The notes beneath the pieces were generated by a model. It made no database searches. It was not told the DNA's origin and saw only the letters and a program-made list of their open reading frames with translations. This document shows, in pieces, positions 33,279 through 42,648 of a stretch of 64,000 nt of DNA. Origin of the DNA: Lachnotalea sp. AF33-28 (lineage in GTDB: Bacteria; Bacillota; Clostridia; Lachnospirales; Lachnospiraceae); contig NZ_QUEE01000006.1 of NCBI RefSeq assembly GCF_003477885.1, forward strand, positions 186,001 to 250,000, in the 5' to 3' direction. The translations under genes were made by a program, and so were the position numbers. How positions within the stretch are numbered: the stretch's first letter is position 1; each line of letters begins with the position of its first letter.

Positions 33279-35225
33279 TTAATTCAGCACGCTCCTGCGG
33301 TATCCCACACAGGCTGCGGCGAAATACAGGATATAGATCATCAGAAATATACCCAGCCCTACAGCGACGGATGCCCGGAAGGCGGCCGGTGAGATCATTG
33401 TCTGCAGCATTGTGTTCACGCAGGAGGAAATGAATATGGAGAGCGGAACCGGAAGCAGCAGAGGAATACCGAAATACAAAAGCAGCTGGTGGAAGATCAG
33501 CCTGCCGATCCTGGCATCCGGTACGCCCAGTTTGGATAGAATGCTGTAGCGGAATCTGTATTTGGAGGCTTCGCTTAGCTGCTGTACGGCCAGGATGGAA
33601 GCTGCTGTGCATATGAATATTAAGCCGGTATAGTACAGACTGAAGCCGAACACGAGTATGGAGGAGCGGCTGGTCGAGAGCTGATTTCCTTTTGTGTCCC
33701 AGGCATTGGCACTCCAGTCGCTGAAATGCCGGTCGCCTTTAAATCGGTCGGTCAGATACTGCCAGTCCTCCGGAGTGGTATCTTCCAGTGTATCGATGGC
33801 CAGCGTGGTATAAGGGATATCGAGTCCGACGGTCAGTTCATCGGGAAGAACGATGATGCAGCCGGCACCGATGCTGCCGTTTTGTGAAAGCGGTTCATCA
33901 TAGACCGCCTGCAGGGTCAGGCCGGTGCCGTTTATGCTGTACGGCAGCGCCCCCTTTTCGTCCGCAGCACGTTTGATCTGCGCGTAAGCGTGGAGGATAT
34001 ACCGGCCTCCTTCCAGTGTTACCGGTTCGTATCCCAGCATCTGCCGCATCGCCGCGTAATCGCTGAAAGAAACCGCATAATCCTCCTCCACATATGAATC
34101 CAGCTCCAGCGCGTCATATAAGGTCCTCTGGCCGCAGTCATAAATGGGAATCCGGAGGCTGGCTTTTATACCGCGGGTCCTTTCAAAGTATTCTTCGGCT
34201 TCTGCAAATACGGAAGTGTCTTTGGCAGAGACCTGCGCGTCAAAGGTGCAGCGGTTTAAAGCGGAAAGCTCAAAAAAACGGTTAAAAAGCATGGCGCTCT
34301 GCATGCAGGCCAGGGTGAGCGTCAGCAGCATGGCCAGGGTTCCGACCGTAACGCTCATAGTCTTTAATTTGGCCGACAGATTTCTGTAGATGAACAGGTG
34401 ATCCTTTGCGTATTTCCGCTCATTACCGCCCAGAAAAAGCTTGACCAGGAAGGCTGCCAGCGTGATGTAAGCGCCGTAGAGGCCGCCGATGATCAGCGTG
34501 ATGCCGGCAGACAGCATAGCTGCAGAAAACAGAGCGGTGTTATGAAAAATGAGGTAGAGGAGCACACAGCCTGCAGCCAGAAGCGCGACGGACAACATGC
34601 AGAGGAACCAATGCCCCTTTTTCCCGGACAGCAGGGCTGTCTCATTTTGTTTTTCCGCATATATCAGACTGCAGATTTTTATTTTCTTCAGCCGTTTTTT
34701 CATCCGCAGAAGGGAGAACGTGTAGATCAGCAGCACATAAAAGAATGTAAGCAGCACCGCCGGAATAGAAAAAACGTCCCTGACCGCATACCTCACTTCA
34801 AACAGATTCATGATGACCATCGTGAGAATCTGGTAAAGGAAGGTCCCGATACACAGGGCGGCAGCGAAGGCGGCCCCTCCCATGATCATATTCTCCAGCA
34901 GAACCATCCGGGATATTCTGCCGCTGCCGATGCCTAAGAGCATATAGGTGCCCAGTTCCCGGCTGCGTTTCTCCAGCATAAAACGGTTCATATAATTCAC
35001 CAGCCATGCGATGACGGCGATTACGATGACGGAGATAAAACAGATGACCGGGGCGAGACTTCCCATGATCTGACTAATCCCTCTTATTTCTTCTGAAAAG
35101 ACAACCATATTAAACGCGTACATGAGGGAAAAGGCGATGGTGACCGTCAGCAGATATACGCTGTAGTCCCGCATGGAGCGCTTCGCATTCCGCAGAGCAA
35201 GTTTAAAGAGCATCGGACACGTCAC
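33279..35225 (-). CDS. BceB-type ABC transporter permease
   Basis: A 648-residue membrane protein of the FtsX/BceB family. Hydrophobic segments cluster at both ends and in the middle, with a large extracellular domain of about 200 residues (about 310-520) between the later segments, as in bacitracin-type transporters. These transporters free lipid II-cycle targets from antimicrobial peptides and signal flux to an intramembrane kinase. Its start overlaps the ATPase gene by 23 bases. The four-gene module bceR-bceS-bceA-bceB is complete here. Confidence 0.87.
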   Translation of the reverse strand: MTCPMLFKLALRNAKRSMRDYSVYLLTVTIAFSLMYAFNMVVFSEEIRGISQIMGSLAPVICFISVIVIAVIAWLVNYMNRFMLEKRSRELGTYMLLGIGSGRISRMVLLENMIMGGAAFAAALCIGTFLYQILTMVIMNLFEVRYAVRDVFSIPAVLLTFFYVLLIYTFSLLRMKKRLKKIKICSLIYAEKQNETALLSGKKGHWFLCMLSVALLAAGCVLLYLIFHNTALFSAAMLSAGITLIIGGLYGAYITLAAFLVKLFLGGNERKYAKDHLFIYRNLSAKLKTMSVTVGTLAMLLTLTLACMQSAMLFNRFFELSALNRCTFDAQVSAKDTSVFAEAEEYFERTRGIKASLRIPIYDCGQRTLYDALELDSYVEEDYAVSFSDYAAMRQMLGYEPVTLEGGRYILHAYAQIKRAADEKGALPYSINGTGLTLQAVYDEPLSQNGSIGAGCIIVLPDELTVGLDIPYTTLAIDTLEDTTPEDWQYLTDRFKGDRHFSDWSANAWDTKGNQLSTSRSSILVFGFSLYYTGLIFICTAASILAVQQLSEASKYRFRYSILSKLGVPDARIGRLIFHQLLLYFGIPLLLPVPLSIFISSCVNTMLQTMISPAAFRASVAVGLGIFLMIYILYFAAACVGYRRSVLN

Positions 35226-35970
35226 CTCCCAGCAGTGTTACGACATCCATGATCTCATTAAAGAATATGCGCCTGTTCTTATCCCCCTTCACCAATTCGT
35301 TGAATATCCTTCCGTCCCGGAGAAAGAGAATCCTGCTGCAGTAGCTGGCTGAAAAGATATCATGGGTGACCATCATAACAGTGGCATGCATGCTGCGGTT
35401 CATCTGTGTGAAACATTCCAACAGCATGCTGGCCGACTTGGAATCCAGGGCGCCGGTGGGTTCATCCGCCAGTATCAGGCTGGGCCGTGCAATCAGCGCT
35501 CTGGCACAGGCACAGCGCTGCCGCTGTCCGCCGGACACTTCATAGGGAAACTTGGAAAGGATATCGCTTATGCCGAGTTCCTGCGCCACTTGCGCCACTT
35601 CTCCCGCGATTTTAGAGGCAGGGGTTCCCTGAATGACAGGGGCGAGCGCAATATTCTCTTCAATGGTCAGGGTATCCAGCAGATTGAAATCCTGAAAGAC
35701 AAACCCCAGATTTTTTTGCCGGAATTCGGCCAGAGCGTCTTCCTTTAATTCCGTAATGTCCCTGTCCCTTAGATAGATATGTCCTGCAGTTGCGGTATCG
35801 ATGGTGGAAATGCAGTTTAGCAGCGTTGTCTTCCCGCTTCCGGAGGCGCCCATGATCCCCAGAAATTCTCCTTCATTTACCGTGAAGCTGATTTGGTCCA
35901 GAGCTTTGGTCACCATAGTTTTGGTGCCGTAATATTTTTCGAGTTCTTCAATTCTTAGCAGTGCATCCAT
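35203..35970 (-). CDS. BceA-type ABC transporter ATP-binding protein
   Basis: A 255-residue ABC ATPase with Walker A GASGSGKTTLLNCI, Q-loop FQDFNLL, signature VSGGQRQRCACARAL, Walker B LILADEPTGALD and the switch His in VTHD. It powers the BceB-like permease encoded directly downstream. It is 81 bases from the kinase gene; that gap (35971-36051) holds no clear terminator, so all four genes could be one transcript. Confidence 0.92.
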   Translation of the reverse strand: MDALLRIEELEKYYGTKTMVTKALDQISFTVNEGEFLGIMGASGSGKTTLLNCISTIDTATAGHIYLRDRDITELKEDALAEFRQKNLGFVFQDFNLLDTLTIEENIALAPVIQGTPASKIAGEVAQVAQELGISDILSKFPYEVSGGQRQRCACARALIARPSLILADEPTGALDSKSASMLLECFTQMNRSMHATVMMVTHDIFSASYCSRILFLRDGRIFNELVKGDKNRRIFFNEIMDVVTLLGGDVSDAL

Positions 35971-36051
35971 ACTATACCTCTTCTATGCTTTATACAGAAT
36001 ATCATAGCAGGAGCAGCAGTTATTTTGTACTTACAAATTTGTTAGCACCGG

Positions 36052-37071
36052 TCAGTCTCTGCGGTCCGGATGCAGAAAGGTGCCTGTGGGAAATCCGATG
36101 GTGATTCGGGTGCTCTCCCGGTAAACCGAGTCGGCAGTTATCGAAAGTCCCAGCTTTAAGCAGAGCTTTTTGCACAGATACAGCCCCATGCCGGTGGATT
36201 TATTGCCGTTTCTTATGCTGCCGATAAAGCCTTTGTCAAATATTCTTGGCAGGTCCTCCTGCCGTATGCCGCGGCCGTTATCCTCGATAGTGAGATAGAC
36301 GCCGCCCGGCGTATGGTTTGCCGATATACGGATCCAAGCGCCTGATGAACGGCGGTATTTGACGGCGTTGGCGAGTATCTGCCCTAAGATATAGGTGAGC
36401 CATTTTTCGTCCGTGCAGACCGTATCGGGCGTTTCTTTTATCTGCAGAGAGATCTTTTCTTCCAGAAGCAGTGTCCTGTTTAGCAGCAGGGCGGGCCTTA
36501 GCGCGTCAAACAGGGGGAATTCTTTGACAAAATAATCTTTTTCAACGTTTTCACTGCGCGCATAATAGAGCGCCTGTTCCACCAGATAATCGATCCGGCT
36601 TAGTTCTTTCCCTATGCGCAGATGATTGCCGTCCGGATGGTTCCGGCAGATTAAGTCAACCGCAGTAATCGGCGTTTTGACCTCATGTATCCATTCCTCG
36701 ATATATTCCTTATACTGTCTTTGGGAGTTTTTCAGGCGGTTTACTTGTTCCAGCATGGATTTGGAAGCTGCACGCAGAATCGATTGATACTGTCTCTCCA
36801 CGGACGTACGGGGCTTGTCAAGCATCTCGCAGATCAGATATTTCTGGTCCAGCAGATTAAGCTGTGCGGATATCTGCATGTATTTTCTTTTAAGGCGCAC
36901 ATAATCCGCCCTCCACACGGCGGACAGTACCGCCATCCAGATTACGAGTATGGGAAGGAGGACGGCCGGACTGTTTCCAAGTAATGAAAGGTACAGGCTC
37001 AATGCGGCCGCACAGAACAGATTCAAAAATATCAGCATCAGTTTATCGGACAGATAATTCAAGACGGTCAT
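36052..37071 (-). CDS. Intramembrane-sensing histidine kinase, BceS type
   Basis: A 339-residue kinase with two closely spaced N-terminal membrane segments (about 10-60) and almost no extracellular loop, the mark of BceS-like kinases that read the state of their partner transporter. The phospho-His is in EEWIHEVKTPITAVD; the ATPase domain has LANAVKYRR, DNGRGIRQ and GMGLYLCKKL. It overlaps the response regulator gene by 4 bases. Confidence 0.9.
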   Translation of the reverse strand: MTVLNYLSDKLMLIFLNLFCAAALSLYLSLLGNSPAVLLPILVIWMAVLSAVWRADYVRLKRKYMQISAQLNLLDQKYLICEMLDKPRTSVERQYQSILRAASKSMLEQVNRLKNSQRQYKEYIEEWIHEVKTPITAVDLICRNHPDGNHLRIGKELSRIDYLVEQALYYARSENVEKDYFVKEFPLFDALRPALLLNRTLLLEEKISLQIKETPDTVCTDEKWLTYILGQILANAVKYRRSSGAWIRISANHTPGGVYLTIEDNGRGIRQEDLPRIFDKGFIGSIRNGNKSTGMGLYLCKKLCLKLGLSITADSVYRESTRITIGFPTGTFLHPDRRD

Positions 37072-37775
37072 ATAAAATCCTCCTGTTCCGCATCGTTTAC
37101 GGTAAGCCCTTTTTGGGGGACCGTAACAATCAGATCCTTAAGGCCCAGCTCCTTCAGCCTGTTTCTCAATCTGGAAAGATTGACATTCAGTATATTCTCA
37201 TCCACATAGTATTTGTTCTCCCAAAGATATTCGATCAGAGAATCCTTAGTCACAACAGTCCCTTTATTCAGAAAGAGACAGTAGAGGATCTTCATTTCAT
37301 TTTTGGACAGATTCAGGGTGAGCCCCTGCCAAGAAACCTGACCGTCCAGGATATTCAGGGAGACGCCCCCTGCCCGGACGGTTTCGGAGGCTGCGTTTTT
37401 TTGGCGGAAAAGAATGCGGTTGATGCGCGCCAGAAGAACCGGAAGGCTGTATGGTTTGCAAATGAAATCATCTCCGCCTGTGAGTATGCCGGCCAGTTCA
37501 TCCTTTTCATCGGTTCTGCCTGTGACAAAAATGATCGGGACGGATGATCTGCTTCGGATATCCATACAGAGTTTCAGACCGTCGCAGGCTCCCAGACTGA
37601 TGTCCAGAAGGATGAGCTCGGGCAAAAAGGCTGTACACAGTCCCCGCACCGCATCTGCCATTTCTTCCTGGCTGTCCGGATAATGTTCCAGGCAGACGGC
37701 CGGATGGCCGTTTGCCCCAAGGAAGGCAGCCAGTTCCTGCCGGATGTCGGCGTTATCTTCAATGATCAGTATCAT
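37068..37775 (-). CDS. OmpR-family response regulator, BceR type
   Basis: A 235-residue regulator. The receiver domain has Glu6-Asp7, phospho-acceptor Asp58 in LILLDISLG, and Lys in FICKPYSLP; a winged-helix DNA-binding domain follows, ending LIVTVPQKGLTV. It should activate the transporter genes in response to cell-wall antibiotics. TATCTCC on the plus strand just beyond its start is the ribosome site (GGAGATA). Confidence 0.92.
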   Translation of the reverse strand: MILIIEDNADIRQELAAFLGANGHPAVCLEHYPDSQEEMADAVRGLCTAFLPELILLDISLGACDGLKLCMDIRSRSSVPIIFVTGRTDEKDELAGILTGGDDFICKPYSLPVLLARINRILFRQKNAASETVRAGGVSLNILDGQVSWQGLTLNLSKNEMKILYCLFLNKGTVVTKDSLIEYLWENKYYVDENILNVNLSRLRNRLKELGLKDLIVTVPQKGLTVNDAEQEDFI

Positions 37776-37977
37776 TTATATCTCCTTAGTGTGCTTCTTT
37801 TAACTGCAGATCAGCAGATTTTCTCTATCATATCATAAAGAAAACGGATGAAACTATAAACTTTAAAAAAAAATTTAAAAAAGAGTGTAATAAATAGCGC
37901 ATTTGAACGTTACTATAGTGCAACAGTTAATGAACCTCATGGTCACCAACTAATTAATAAGAAAGGATGAATGGGAG

Positions 37978-38133
37978 ATGGTGTACGGCAGAACCGAAAA
38001 AAAGGTAATGAAAGCAGAGTATGTACCGGTAAACACAGCAAGGGGACAGGAATTCACAGAGGAGAAAAAGCTGAAGATTTGGAATAGCATCGTAAAAACA
38101 ATCGAACAGCAGAGACCTTCCTACAAAAGTTAA
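37978..38133 (+). CDS. Small basic protein of unknown function (51 residues)
   Basis: A 51-residue open frame with no recognised family: it starts MVYGRTEKKVMKAEYVPVN and ends in a charged helix with EEKKLKIWNSIVKTIEQQ. GAAAGGA lies 10 bases before the ATG at 37978. Two other ATGs close by (37967 and 37971) give shorter frames of less protein-like composition. It is preceded by an AT-rich region shared with the divergent BceR gene and followed by an XRE regulator. No signal peptide or membrane segment. Confidence 0.45.
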   Translation: MVYGRTEKKVMKAEYVPVNTARGQEFTEEKKLKIWNSIVKTIEQQRPSYKS

Positions 38134-38261
38134 AAAAATTTATCGATATACTTTTGCAAACAGAAGCAGTGGGTTCTGAATTTGGTACCTGATAAAATTC
38201 CTCTATCTACATTACAATATAGTAGAACGGCGAAAAGCCGATTAAGGAGGGCGATTTTATC

Positions 38262-38630
38262 ATGACAGATGGCGAGCAAATAACAGAGCGGCTGAAAGAA
38301 CTGCTAAAGGCCAGGCATATGAGCCGGTACCGGCTGTCTCAGCTGACCGGAATCAGCCAATCTTCTTTATGCTATTTATTTCAAAAGAAAAATGTTCCCG
38401 GACTTGTAACGCTTCGGAAGATCTGTGATGCGCTGGGGATCACTCTGGCGCAGTTTTTCTGCGAAGAGGAGTATGTATACTTGTCATGGGAACAGAAACA
38501 GTGGCTGGATATCCTGTCATCCCTGCCGGAAGAAGAGCGCAGGCTTTTATGGGCTTATGCCGCAGGCCTTTTAGGCAGGGCTGAGATGGAATATGGGAAT
38601 CCTAGTAAGAAGGCCGGGGAAGGAAACTGA
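38262..38630 (+). CDS. XRE-family transcriptional regulator
   Basis: A 122-residue DNA-binding protein. The Cro/CI helix-turn-helix covers residues about 10-66 (MSRYRLSQLTGISQSSLCYL, then LRKICDALGITLAQFF); the short C-terminal part, QWLDILSSLPEEERRLL, is typical of small Clostridial XRE proteins. TAAGGAGG precedes the ATG. Targets are unknown; it stands between a small protein gene and nifJ. Confidence 0.88.
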   Translation: MTDGEQITERLKELLKARHMSRYRLSQLTGISQSSLCYLFQKKNVPGLVTLRKICDALGITLAQFFCEEEYVYLSWEQKQWLDILSSLPEEERRLLWAYAAGLLGRAEMEYGNPSKKAGEGN

Positions 38631-38723
38631 AAAGTGCCGTATTTCTTTCCGCGGCCGCATGTTCTTTTTTTAAAACAAAGAGGGAATTCATTGCCTTTTC
38701 ACTTATTTTTAACAATAAAGGAT

Positions 38724-38783
38724 TTGCAATTTACTATTAAAATATGTATAATTAATAGCAGTATAAGTTTAACACACTGTTAA
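38724..38783 (+). promoter_or_regulatory. Promoter and palindrome upstream of nifJ
   Basis: TTGCAA (38724-38729) and TATAAT (38747-38752) are 17 bases apart. Downstream, at about +10 to +24, lies the palindrome TTAACA-CAC-TGTTAA (38769-38783), well placed for a repressor. It has the half-sites of a Rex box but in the opposite order, so the protein that binds is uncertain. Confidence 0.6.
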
Positions 38784-38814
38784 TGCTTATTATTCTATAG
38801 GAGGAAGTATAACA

Positions 38815-41800
38815 ATGGCTAGAAAAATGAAAACCATGGATGGTAACCATGCGGCTTCACATGTTTCTTATGCGTTTACGGAAGTTGCGGCTATTTATCC
38901 GATTACACCTTCATCCGTTATGGCGGAAGCCGTGGATGAATGGGCAACAGACGGAAGACAGAATATTTTCGGACAGACCGTGCAGGTAACGGAAATGCAG
39001 TCCGAGGCGGGTGCTGCCGGTACCGTTCACGGTTCCTTATCAGCAGGCGCGCTGACTACAACTTTTACAGCATCCCAGGGCTTGCTGCTGATGATACCCA
39101 ACCTGTATAAAATTGCCGGCGAACAGCTGCCGGGTGTGTTCGATGTTTCCGCCCGTGCGATTGCAAGCCATGCATTATCCATCTTCGGTGATCATTCCGA
39201 TGTATACGCATGCCGCCAGACCGGCTGTGCTATGCTCTGCGAGGGCAGTGTGCAGGAAGTTATGGACCTGACACCGGTTGCGCATCTCGCTGCAATCAAG
39301 GGAAAGGTTCCTTTCATCAATTTCTTTGACGGATTCCGTACATCACATGAGATCCAGAAAATCGAGACATGGGATTACGAAGATCTGAAGGATATGGCGG
39401 ATATGGAAGCGATCGATGCGTTCCGTGAGCATGCTCTGAATCCCAACCATCCCTGTGAGAGAGGTTCCGCTCAGAACCCGGATATCTTCTTCCAGGCAAG
39501 AGAGGCGAGCAATCCTTATTATGACGCTCTTCCTGCGATTGTTCAGGATTATATGGACAAGGTGAATGAGAAGATCGGCACGGATTATAAACTGTTCAAC
39601 TACTTCGGCGCTGCTGATGCTGAGCATGTGATCATCGCTATGGGTTCCGTATGTGATACCATCGATGAGACCGTTGAGCATATGCTGGCTGCAGGCGCGA
39701 AAGTCGGAGTTGTTAAGGTTCGTCTGTACAGACCTTTCTGTGCACAGGCTCTGATTGATGCGATTCCGGACAGCGTAAAGCAGATCAGCGTTCTGGACAG
39801 AACGAAAGAGCCCGGAGCACTTGGCGAGCCGCTTTGGCTGGATGTGGTTGCTGCATTAAAGGGGACCAAATTTGACCAGGTACCGGTATTCTCCGGACGT
39901 TACGGCTTAGGTTCCAAGGACACGACTCCCGGACAGATCATCGCTGTATACAACAATAAGGATAAGAAAAAATTCACCATCGGCATTGTGGATGACGTTA
40001 CAAACCTGTCCCTGCCGATCGGCGAGGATCCGGATACAACACCGGCCGCTACGATCAGCTGCAAATTCTGGGGTCTGGGTGCGGACGGTACTGTCGGCGC
40101 TAATAAGAACTCCATCAAGATCATCGGTGACAATACAGACATGTATGCGCAGGCATACTTTGATTACGATTCCAAGAAATCAGGCGGCGTAACCATTTCC
40201 CACCTGCGTTTCGGTAAGGATCCGATCCACTCTACATACCTGATTTCCAAGGCGAACTTTGTTGCCTGCCATAATCCTTCTTACGTACGTAAGTACAACA
40301 TGGTACAGGATGTGAAGGACGGCGGTACATTCCTGTTAAACTGCCCGTGGGATCTGGAAGGTCTGGAAGAGCATCTGCCCGGACAGGCTAAGAGATACAT
40401 CGCAAACCATAATATTAAACTGTATACGATCGACGGTATTAAGATCGGCAAGGAAATCGGTCTGGGCGGACGTATCAACACCGTTTTACAGTCCGCATTC
40501 TTCAAACTGGCCAACATCATTCCGGAAGACAAGGCAATTGAGCTGATGAAGGCTGCTGCAAAGGCTACCTACGGAAGAAAGGGCGAGAAGATCGTTCAGA
40601 TGAACTACGACGCCATCGAAGCCGGTGCAAAGCAGGTTGTGGAAGTACAGATTCCGGAGAGCTGGAAGGATGCTTCCGATGAAGTGCTGGGCAAATCTGT
40701 GGCAGGCGGCCGTAAGGACGTATTGGATTTCGTTAACAATGTACAGATTCCGATCAATATGCAGGAAGGCAAGAACCTGCCGGTATCCGCATTTAAGGAT
40801 TATGTGGATGGATCTACACCGTCCGGTTCCGCAGCTTATGAGAAGCGCGGCATCGCTGTGGATGTTCCTACATGGAATCCTGAAAACTGTATCCAGTGTA
40901 ACTTCTGTTCCTATGTGTGCCCTCACGCTGTAATCCGCCCGGTTGTTATGACCGAAGAGGAAGCTGCGAAAGCGCCGGAAGGAATGAAAAAAGTTCCGAT
41001 GACAGGCATGCCCGGATATTATTTCAGCATGAGCGTATCCGCTCTTGACTGTACCGGATGCGGTTCCTGTGCAAATGTATGTCCTGGCAAGAAGGGCGCT
41101 AAGGCTCTGACCATGACATCACTGGAAGAAAACCTGGCTGAGCAGGATCACTTTGATTACGGACAGAGTCTGCCGGTGAAACCGGAAGTTCTGGCTAAAT
41201 TCAAAGAGAACACTGTTAAGGGAAGCCAGTTCAAACAGCCGTTATTAGAGTTCTCAGGCGCATGCGCAGGCTGCGGCGAGACTCCTTACGCTAAACTGAT
41301 CACCCAGCTGTTCGGTGACAGAATGTATATTGCCAATGCGACCGGATGTTCTTCCATCTGGGGCAACTCCTCACCGTCCACTCCTTATACTGTGAATAAG
41401 GAAGGCAAGGGACCGGCATGGTCCAACTCCCTGTTCGAGGATGCGGCAGAGTTCGGTTACGGTATGGCTCTGGCACAGAAAGCGCTCAGAGACAGAATGA
41501 AAGCGGAAGTGGAAGAGGTTGCTTCTAACGACAAAGCGAGTGAAGAAGTACAGGCTGCCTGCAAAGAGTGGCTGGAGTCCTTCGCATGCGGAGCGACCAA
41601 CGGAACCGCTACGGATAAACTTGTTGCAGCGCTCTCCGGTGTGGACTGCGATGTATGCAGAGACATTGTAAAGCACAAAGATTTCCTGGCGAAGAAGTCA
41701 CAGTGGATCTTCGGCGGTGACGGATGGGCTTATGATATCGGCTTCGGCGGCGTGGACCATGTGCTGGCAAGCGGCAAGGATGTCAATGTAATGGTATTTG

Positions 41801-42360
41801 ATACCGAGGTATATTCCAATACGGGCGGACAGTCCTCCAAGGCTACTCCTACCGGTGCGGTTGCGCAGTTCGCTGCCGGCGGCAAGGATGTGAAGAAAAA
41901 AGACCTGGCTGCGATCGCTATGAGCTACGGCTATGTATACGTTGCACAGATCGCTATGGGCGCTGACTATGCGCAGACCGTTAAGGCCATCGCAGAGGCG
42001 GAAGCTTATCCGGGACCTTCACTGATCATCGCATATGCTCCTTGTATCAACCACGGTATCAAGGTCGGCATGAGCAAGGCTCAGACAGAGGAGAAGAGAG
42101 CGGTTGAGGCAGGTTACTGGCATCTGTTCCGTTATAATCCTGCTCTGGAAGCAGAAGGCAAGAATCCGTTCAGCCTGGACAGCAAAGCTCCTACCGGCAA
42201 TTATCAGGAATTCTTAAAGGGCGAGGTTCGTTATACTTCCCTGGCTCTCAAGAATCCGGAAAGAGCGGAAGAACTGTTTGAGAGAGCAGAAGATGCCGCT
42301 AAGGATAAGTACGCACACCTGCAGAAGCTGGTTGCGCTGTATTCCAAGGAAGAGAAATAA
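38815..42360 (+). CDS. nifJ: Pyruvate:ferredoxin (flavodoxin) oxidoreductase
   Basis: A 1181-residue single-chain enzyme that oxidises pyruvate with CoA to acetyl-CoA, CO2 and reduced ferredoxin. Domains in order: pyrimidine-binding domain (AAIYPITPSSVMAE), transketolase C-like domain, central gamma domain, two [4Fe-4S] motifs (CIQCNFCSYVCPH and CTGCGSCANVCPG), and the TPP domain with GACAGCGETPYAKL and NATGCSSIWGNSSPSTPYT. Length and all motifs fit the family. AGGAGGAAGT precedes the ATG. It is monocistronic, ending in the terminator at 42402. Codon use is strongly biased (TCC, GCT, CTG), as expected for a highly expressed gene. Confidence 0.97.
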   Translation: MARKMKTMDGNHAASHVSYAFTEVAAIYPITPSSVMAEAVDEWATDGRQNIFGQTVQVTEMQSEAGAAGTVHGSLSAGALTTTFTASQGLLLMIPNLYKIAGEQLPGVFDVSARAIASHALSIFGDHSDVYACRQTGCAMLCEGSVQEVMDLTPVAHLAAIKGKVPFINFFDGFRTSHEIQKIETWDYEDLKDMADMEAIDAFREHALNPNHPCERGSAQNPDIFFQAREASNPYYDALPAIVQDYMDKVNEKIGTDYKLFNYFGAADAEHVIIAMGSVCDTIDETVEHMLAAGAKVGVVKVRLYRPFCAQALIDAIPDSVKQISVLDRTKEPGALGEPLWLDVVAALKGTKFDQVPVFSGRYGLGSKDTTPGQIIAVYNNKDKKKFTIGIVDDVTNLSLPIGEDPDTTPAATISCKFWGLGADGTVGANKNSIKIIGDNTDMYAQAYFDYDSKKSGGVTISHLRFGKDPIHSTYLISKANFVACHNPSYVRKYNMVQDVKDGGTFLLNCPWDLEGLEEHLPGQAKRYIANHNIKLYTIDGIKIGKEIGLGGRINTVLQSAFFKLANIIPEDKAIELMKAAAKATYGRKGEKIVQMNYDAIEAGAKQVVEVQIPESWKDASDEVLGKSVAGGRKDVLDFVNNVQIPINMQEGKNLPVSAFKDYVDGSTPSGSAAYEKRGIAVDVPTWNPENCIQCNFCSYVCPHAVIRPVVMTEEEAAKAPEGMKKVPMTGMPGYYFSMSVSALDCTGCGSCANVCPGKKGAKALTMTSLEENLAEQDHFDYGQSLPVKPEVLAKFKENTVKGSQFKQPLLEFSGACAGCGETPYAKLITQLFGDRMYIANATGCSSIWGNSSPSTPYTVNKEGKGPAWSNSLFEDAAEFGYGMALAQKALRDRMKAEVEEVASNDKASEEVQAACKEWLESFACGATNGTATDKLVAALSGVDCDVCRDIVKHKDFLAKKSQWIFGGDGWAYDIGFGGVDHVLASGKDVNVMVFDTEVYSNTGGQSSKATPTGAVAQFAAGGKDVKKKDLAAIAMSYGYVYVAQIAMGADYAQTVKAIAEAEAYPGPSLIIAYAPCINHGIKVGMSKAQTEEKRAVEAGYWHLFRYNPALEAEGKNPFSLDSKAPTGNYQEFLKGEVRYTSLALKNPERAEELFERAEDAAKDKYAHLQKLVALYSKEEK

Positions 42361-42401
42361 ATGATATTGAAGCGGTAACCCCTGCGGTTATCTAAGAGTA
42401 G

Positions 42402-42440
42402 AAAGAGCTGTCGCATCAAGCATGGTGCGCAGCTCTTTTG
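42402..42440 (+). terminator. Intrinsic terminator of nifJ
   Basis: A two-part stem: AAAGAGCTG (42402-42410) with CAGCTCTTT (42430-42438), and CGCATCA with TGGTGCG inside it, closing an AGCA loop, followed by TTG. It lies 40 bases after the nifJ stop. Confidence 0.85.
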
Positions 42441-42476
42441 CTATGTAAAAAGGACAGATCTCCGATAACTGTTTGT

Positions 42477-42532
42477 GTTACTATACTCTGCGCCGCTATG
42501 CGCGGGAAGTTTACGCCAGCTGTGATGAGTAA
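42477..42532. repeat. Short degenerate copy of the intergenic repeat family
   Basis: A 56-base stretch starting GTTACT and ending GAGTAAC. Its right part (GCGCGGGAAGTTTACG, then CCAGCTGTGATGAGTAAC) matches the right end of the element at 48380-48476 and, less closely, element B at 32598-32630. No clear target duplication is seen. Confidence 0.5.
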
Positions 42533-42573
42533 CCTATTTGCCCGTTTACCTCAGTCACCGGAATGTGCATGGT

Positions 42574-42602
42574 TTGTCAAATTCCGGCGCATATGTTATA
42601 AT
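42574..42602 (+). promoter_or_regulatory. Promoter of the asparaginase gene
   Basis: TTGTCA (42574-42579) and TATAAT (42597-42602) are exactly 17 bases apart with an extended -10 (TGT before TATAAT). It drives the gene starting at 42649. Confidence 0.8.
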
Positions 42603-42648
42603 AGGGGCACTATAGGAGACGACAGATAATAAACAGGAGTAAGATATT

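Noticed and set aside
38769..38783. A Rex binding site at nifJ
   Set aside because: Rex boxes read TTGTTAA-N4-TTAACAA; here the half-sites are in the opposite order with a 3-base centre, so I list it only as a palindrome.
42361..42400. A T-box or attenuator after nifJ
   Set aside because: Only a short GC hairpin and then a plain terminator are present; no T-box core is visible.
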